Part shown: piece by piece, positions 58,821 to 64,000 of the stretch
Layout: each line of letters begins with the position of its first letter
Numbering within the stretch: position 1 is the stretch's first letter
Assembly (NCBI GenBank): GCA_027574665.1
Contig: CM050658.1
Span: forward strand, 21,216,317-21,280,316
Origin: Rhynochetos jubatus
Lineage: Eukaryota > Chordata > Aves > Eurypygiformes > Rhynochetidae
Length of the DNA: 64,000 nucleotides
Direction: 5' to 3'
Notes under the pieces: model-generated
What the model saw: the letters and a program-made list of their open reading frames with translations, nothing else
Databases searched by the model: none
What the model was told of the DNA's origin: nothing
Made by a program: the position numbers and the translations under genes

Positions 58821-61800
58821 CGTAAATGTAAGTACCAGGTTCCAGTTGAAACTATTTTAAGACCAGCATTTATCTTCAAAGTTGGCTTGTGGCTTTTAAA
58901 AACAAGAAACCCAAATTATACAGTGATTTTCATACCATTTAAAGTTATAGCACTTTTTTTTTTTTTCTGAAACTTTGAAAAAACAAAGTTGTTCCTGGCT
59001 GTAAGGGTTTTCAAGAAAAATAGTTTTGCAAAACATGAATTTTGAAAACTGCTGCCACTTTTCACTGCATGAGATAATTCACGCTAAAACTTACAGGCTG
59101 AAGTTCAGTATTGTAAATGACGGGAAAGACTGGCTACTTGTATTTCATGTTTTCAGATATACAAGAATTGTGTTTTGTTCTCTCTCCTGACAATCCTTAA
59201 TCAAGCCAGTGATGAAATGTCTATTTCCTCCTAAAGCAAGGTAATTTAGATTTTGAGTTTTGGGCCTGTCACAAGAATTTTAAATACTTTCTAGCAAAGC
59301 TATTATTAATTTAACATTCAGTGTTTATGACAAAGGCTTTTACCTGATAAAGTTTTCTAATATTGTTAGAATTAATGGATTTTGGTCCTTTAACTCCTTA
59401 ATCTACTCTAAGAAATTACCATGTTATTTTTTAAAAAATAATTAATTGTGAACAGATTTTAATATCATGGTTGCTGTTTTTGATAGGGAAAGATTGAAGA
59501 TGATAAGGTAAAATTATATGAGTAGATACTCTTCAACTTAAAATATCCTTCTTTAAAGTTAACTGTTTCCTACTTCAGGCTTTATTATACTTAATGAAAA
59601 GTGCTGAAGATAACTGTGGGTTTGAGCACTAGGAGCAATTCTGGAATAGTGATTTACAGGACCTTTATTAATTTTACTGAGTTCAGTGAGTAAAGCTAAG
59701 TAAGCCAGATAGTGTTTCTGCTAGTCAACAGAGACACACTCCTAATTTCTTTACAAATCAGAGTTTGTAGAAGTACCTTTGTTTCTGCCTGAACATCAGT
59801 GCTCTTACTTTCCCATAAGATGTCCAGCATCATGGAAGACTGACTGTAACCCTCAAGAACTGATAAGCATAAAATTAAAGGAAAAAATAATTGCTCTAAA
59901 GTCGCCAAATGTATTTAAAATTACTGCAGTCTGTAGTACGTTGGGAGTGTTATCACTTACAAAGACTGGGAAACTAGAGAGGAAGGTGTTAGGAAGTGAA
60001 AGTCTAGTAGCACCCTTTAGTATGTCGGTAATCTAAGGATTCAAACACCCTTCTATGCAGTATGAACTGCAGGAGCGTTTAGAGCACGTGTTGGCAAGAG
60101 TAAAGACTAGGTAACAGCCTAGTAATGAAGTGTTGGGCTTGGTATGAAATAACCTTACGGAAAAGCCAAATGCTGGTTTATTCAATAATCCAACATTTTA
60201 AAGGGAGTTGGCAAGCATGTCCATGTCTTCTCAGAGGTGAACACCTGACATTCTATTTAATATTGAGTCAGGATGTGTAAGTAAGGTGAGCTGGCAGGCA
60301 AAATTAATTTATACATCCATTCAGTTTATCAAGGACTGCAGTCTTATTGTGTAGCTCATGCCGGGCTGGGAGATGTTTACCAGGAAAGGAATCGGCAAAT
60401 TTAACACTGCGCCAGCTTTTGTTTCTATTTGGTTCTTGTTTCATGGTGGGTAAAAGAAGCCCAGTTCATGCAAAAGGATTCCACCATTAGCATGATCTTC
60501 TCTGCAATAGGTGTGATTAATATAGGAAAAATGGTTTGGAGCTTGGAAGGGGTTTTTGTCTTAATGCTTAAGACAAAATGTCGTTCCCAGATACAGTCTG
60601 TTAAGCGTATGGAGCTAACTCTGGATTTGTAACTACTGTCGACATTACGATTGCAGGGTCCTTAACAGTCTGTATGCTTACTGGAAGAAAGCATGATCCA
60701 GTAATAATGCTCCTCTTAACAGGCAATGGTCTTGCTCAATATTTAGTCAGATTAACTCAGCAGGGCTAGGTCCGAGGTGTCAGTGCCTCAGTAGGCAGGA
60801 GAGAAAGAGTTTGCTTTTCCAAAAGGGTTTATCTGTCAAACAAGAGGATGAAATAAGCCTGGACCTATACACACTGTGTACACAACTTTGTTTGTTATCA
60901 AAAGACACGATATTGCTTGAAGTTATGTGGGAGTTTGTTCACTTGAATCTACTTTTCAGCTGGGAATCTGTTGCAATTTACTGCTTGACTTTGCTGTTCA
61001 TACTCATCCTTCTGGGCAGTGTACTCAGAGTTTCACTCTAATCCTTTTGGGAGGAGGGAAAATATAGAAGTTTCAGTCTACAGAAACACTCAACAATTTG
61101 ACCTTTCTATAAACCTGAATCAGCAACCGATAAATGCCACCTCGACATCACCTGAAGAGCTGACAACTTTATGTCGGTTATTCTAATAAAAGAACCCTAA
61201 CTGACCAAGTCACCTAAATAAAGCTTTGAGAGTGCTAGGCGAGCAGATTTAGAGAAAAATTTTTAGCCACGGGTTAATTGTATCAAAAAGTATGTCTGAC
61301 AAGGTTAAAATGGTCTTCCTCTTGTCACATTAACTGAGTTGTGTGTGCTCTACTCAGTGCAAGTTAATATGGCATCAACCATCCTTGAAAATTTTTCTTG
61401 CTTGCAGTTTGATTTCTGATGCCCCAAGATAAATATGTATTTGTTCTTCAATTCATGTATGTATGTTTAGATGGAGTGAAAATTCAATCTTTTGCTCAAT
61501 GTCTTCTGTAAACACTGATAATGCTGATAATTTTGTGTGTATGGTTTTCTTATAGTATCTGGCTATGAAAAATAGTATTTTGAAGTGAGTATCATCAGTT
61601 ACTCGTCTCTTGACAAACTCACAGCCATCCTCCCCAGTCTTTACAGGAAGCAATAATACTGTTGGAAAATAAAATTATTGAAATGCTTCAGAATTTTAGG
61701 AGCTTCTGGGAAACAAAATTGAAAAGAAATTTTAATAAAGCATGTGTTAAAAAGAAAGAAAGAAAGGCTCCCAGTAGAAAACAGACCATGTTACCAGCTA

Positions 61801-64000
61801 ACTAAAAACCTGGAAGTTCTTACATTTCAAATCCTGTGCAAGGTAAAGACAGGGTCTATGAAGGAAAGACTGGATTCCCAAACTATTTTCTTCAACAAAA
61901 AACATGAACCACACCTCTTCCAGTGAACATGGGGTACTTAGAATCCCATGTTAACAAGATTAGACACATTAGAGGGATACCATGTTGGAAGGAGTTGTCT
62001 ACAAAACTACGGGTATGAAAAGAAAGACAGAGGTGGGTTTAATTTTAAATCTTCACTGCTAGTAATGGATTGGTTTTGAACACCGCAGTGATGTCTGCTT
62101 AAATGGAGACAGCTATGGACATTTCAAATAGTGGCGATAGTGGCCTGATTTTATAAGATAGTGCTTTCTTCTCATTTAAGTACTTGTTCTTCATAACCTC
62201 TAGCTGCTTTACACAGAAAGCAAAATATTTTACTGTGGTTGCATTTTTCACTCTGGCACAATGCATGTTCCTCGGACAAGGTTCCGAATGAGCTTTTTCT
62301 CTCAGGGGAATATTGGAGGTGTTCCTGCAATCCAAAAAAAGGCTGAAGGGGATTAGAACAAGAGTTGAAGATTTTAGAACAGACAGCAGAACAAAACAGT
62401 TAAACTAACATCTGGAAACCTTCTAGCAAGAACTAAAAGATGACTTGTGGGCAAAGATAATAGTTAACTACAAAGTGTTTGGGCAAAAAAGGTGGAGCTA
62501 TGGTGAACTGAGTCAGTGAAGTTATCACCAACCTTGACAATGAACCCAAGAGAAGACTTGTGGGCAGTGTGTTGAAGATGTACAGACATCCCTGATTGAG
62601 CTCTGGGTGTGCTGGTAGGTGTTAGAACCAGGGGGAGTTCTAGTTCAGGTCATGAGAAGCTGTATTTGTGTTATGGCTGAGTGAGCAGACCCTTACCTCT
62701 AACAGAGTGTATACACCAGAGAACAAGGGCTCTTGGGCAGCAGGTCAGAGACTGGTGTGAGGGTTACGGTTTGTGCAGGATACCAGCAAGGCAAGGGGCA
62801 GCTCACCCTGGGTCTGTCTGTTGCACTGGTGTATCTGTTTCATTTATTACCATGCAACAGCATTGGGTAACATTTGCATAGTGATGTGAAATATGACTTG
62901 TTTCAAATCCAGTGTTTAATCTGCAATTTTTCCACTGCTGTAGGGTCTGGGTTTTTAATATATGTAAACCCACATCAGCCAGTGATCAAGACATCCATTT
63001 CCATGGTGAAAAGAGTTCTGAATTAGATAACATCTGAGTGGGCATTCAAACTTTTGAACCATGGCTTTTCGTATCTAAATTTCAAAGCTCTGGCTAGTGT
63101 AGAGCTTAATGGCATTAATTCTGAAATATAATGTTTTGAGAAAGATCAAGTAAAGGTAGCGTTTGCATGTGTGATGAATGGGAGCTGTCCTGCATTGCTG
63201 AATAACCTAATGATGGCTGTCTGAGACTGCTTTATTTCCATGTGCACTTTTATTGACCTGTACAATGGAACTTAGACTCATTTACAAAATCCATAACAGT
63301 CCAGATGCTTTAAATTTCAGAGCAACATGTACCACTAAAATAATCCAAGTCCTCAAACTGGTATGAATACAGCTTGGGGTATTCTTAGGCCTAGCTAGAT
63401 AGGACCGATCATAGATCTAGGTATGGATATTTCTACTTGTCAAAGACAGAAAAGGTGGCTGTCTGCTATTTAGAGATCTTATTTTCATCATCTGGGGTCA
63501 GTAGGGACGGGCAGTTGTATTGGTAAGTTCTACAAAAATCGACTTCAAATATAGGCCTTTGGAAATACTTTTCTAAGTCTAATGCATTGTTTCTGAAAAG
63601 ACCTTGAAGGAAAAATGGTCAAATTATACATCTGCATGACCACATGGCATTGGTTTCCAAGTGATTGTCATTTTTACTTTGTGGTTTTGTAGGGAATAAG
63701 AAAAGTGCTAAAAAACGTTGAAGTTTTCTAGCTTTCATACATGCTAATTGTTACAATGGACAAACTCAGCAACGTGGTGATTAGGAATTACTCTCAAGAG
63801 GCTTTCCTGGAAGAATAATATATTTTGGCTGTTTTCTTCAGACCATATTGGAAATGATGTTTTTAATCTGTTGTTTCAAAACTAAAAGCAATTCTACTTC
63901 TTTCTTTATTCCAAGTAACTGTTTAGTTGCTGCTGTGCTTTCTAAATTACAGGTTTACGAAGGGAAGTCTACTGAGTCTCAGGAACTGTGTATTTGAAAG
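58821..64000. other. ATP2B2 intron to window end
   Basis: AT-rich unique sequence with a T13 run at 58954-58966 and a short AAAG repeat at about 61752-61767. No exon with PMCA similarity was found up to the window end, so the intron continues beyond it. Confidence 0.6.

Noticed and set aside
44950-64000. Next ATP2B2 exon inside the window
   Set aside because: I looked for the conserved IPPKKPKTFLQLVWEALQ region and did not find it. The intron apparently extends beyond the window.
1-64000. CRISPR arrays, operons, prophage or other prokaryotic systems
   Set aside because: No regularly spaced direct repeats and no tightly packed long genes. The avian repeats and the spliced gene show this is a vertebrate intronic region.
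1-64000. tRNA, rRNA or small nuclear RNA genes
   Set aside because: I saw no A-box/B-box pair or cloverleaf and no rRNA-like block. Small nucleolar RNAs or microRNAs cannot be excluded by eye.

Overview
This window is a piece of a bird genome. It carries several copies of the avian LINE family CR1 in both orientations, and a solo endogenous-retrovirus LTR whose ends match a common bird LTR family. Its only protein-coding sequence I recognise is a vertebrate exon with clean splice signals. There is no prokaryotic gene organisation, and almost all open reading frames are short and random-looking, as expected of AT-rich intronic DNA.

The one confident coding feature is the first coding exon of ATP2B2, the plasma-membrane calcium pump PMCA2, at 44524-44722 on the + strand. 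It starts with the PMCA2-specific N-terminus ([17 protein letters not shown]), has an in-frame stop just upstream and a good start context, and ends in an AG|GTAAGC splice donor after the first base of a Gly codon. A likely acceptor at about 44435 makes the exon about 287 bp long. No further ATP2B2 exon was found downstream, so 44723-64000 is read as part of the large intron after this exon. The 44.4 kb upstream is read as 5'-UTR-level intron or 5' flank of the same gene. Mouse Atp2b2 is known to use several tissue-specific noncoding first exons, so some could lie here. One weak candidate is a purine-rich segment ending in a perfect donor at 15180-15187.

Layout: 1-44435 is noncoding, with CR1 copies at about 2143-2513 (-), 3603-3968 (-), 6203-6542 (-), 8057-8221 (+), 20490-20950 (+), 35676-35708 (+) and 40338-40960 (-). 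The 40338-40960 copy still shows a decayed C-terminal part of the CR1 reverse-transcriptase ORF. A solo LTR at 34622-34953 is flanked by perfect 5-bp duplications. Simple repeats and G-quadruplex-type runs occur at 26967, 35878, 36049 and 43411. 44436-44722 is the ATP2B2 exon. 44723-64000 is intron with a short CR1 tail (45166), a GC-rich stretch (about 50090-50560), a possible poly-A-tailed retrocopy on the - strand (54725-55077) and a 63-bp tandem duplication (58482-58600).

I found no novel multi-gene system. The most interesting items are the reading frame that stays open 75 codons past the ATP2B2 donor, the AT-rich homeodomain/POU-like cluster 0.5 kb upstream of the exon, the 13-bp perfect inverted repeat at 41486, and the retrocopy-like block at 54.7-55.1 kb.
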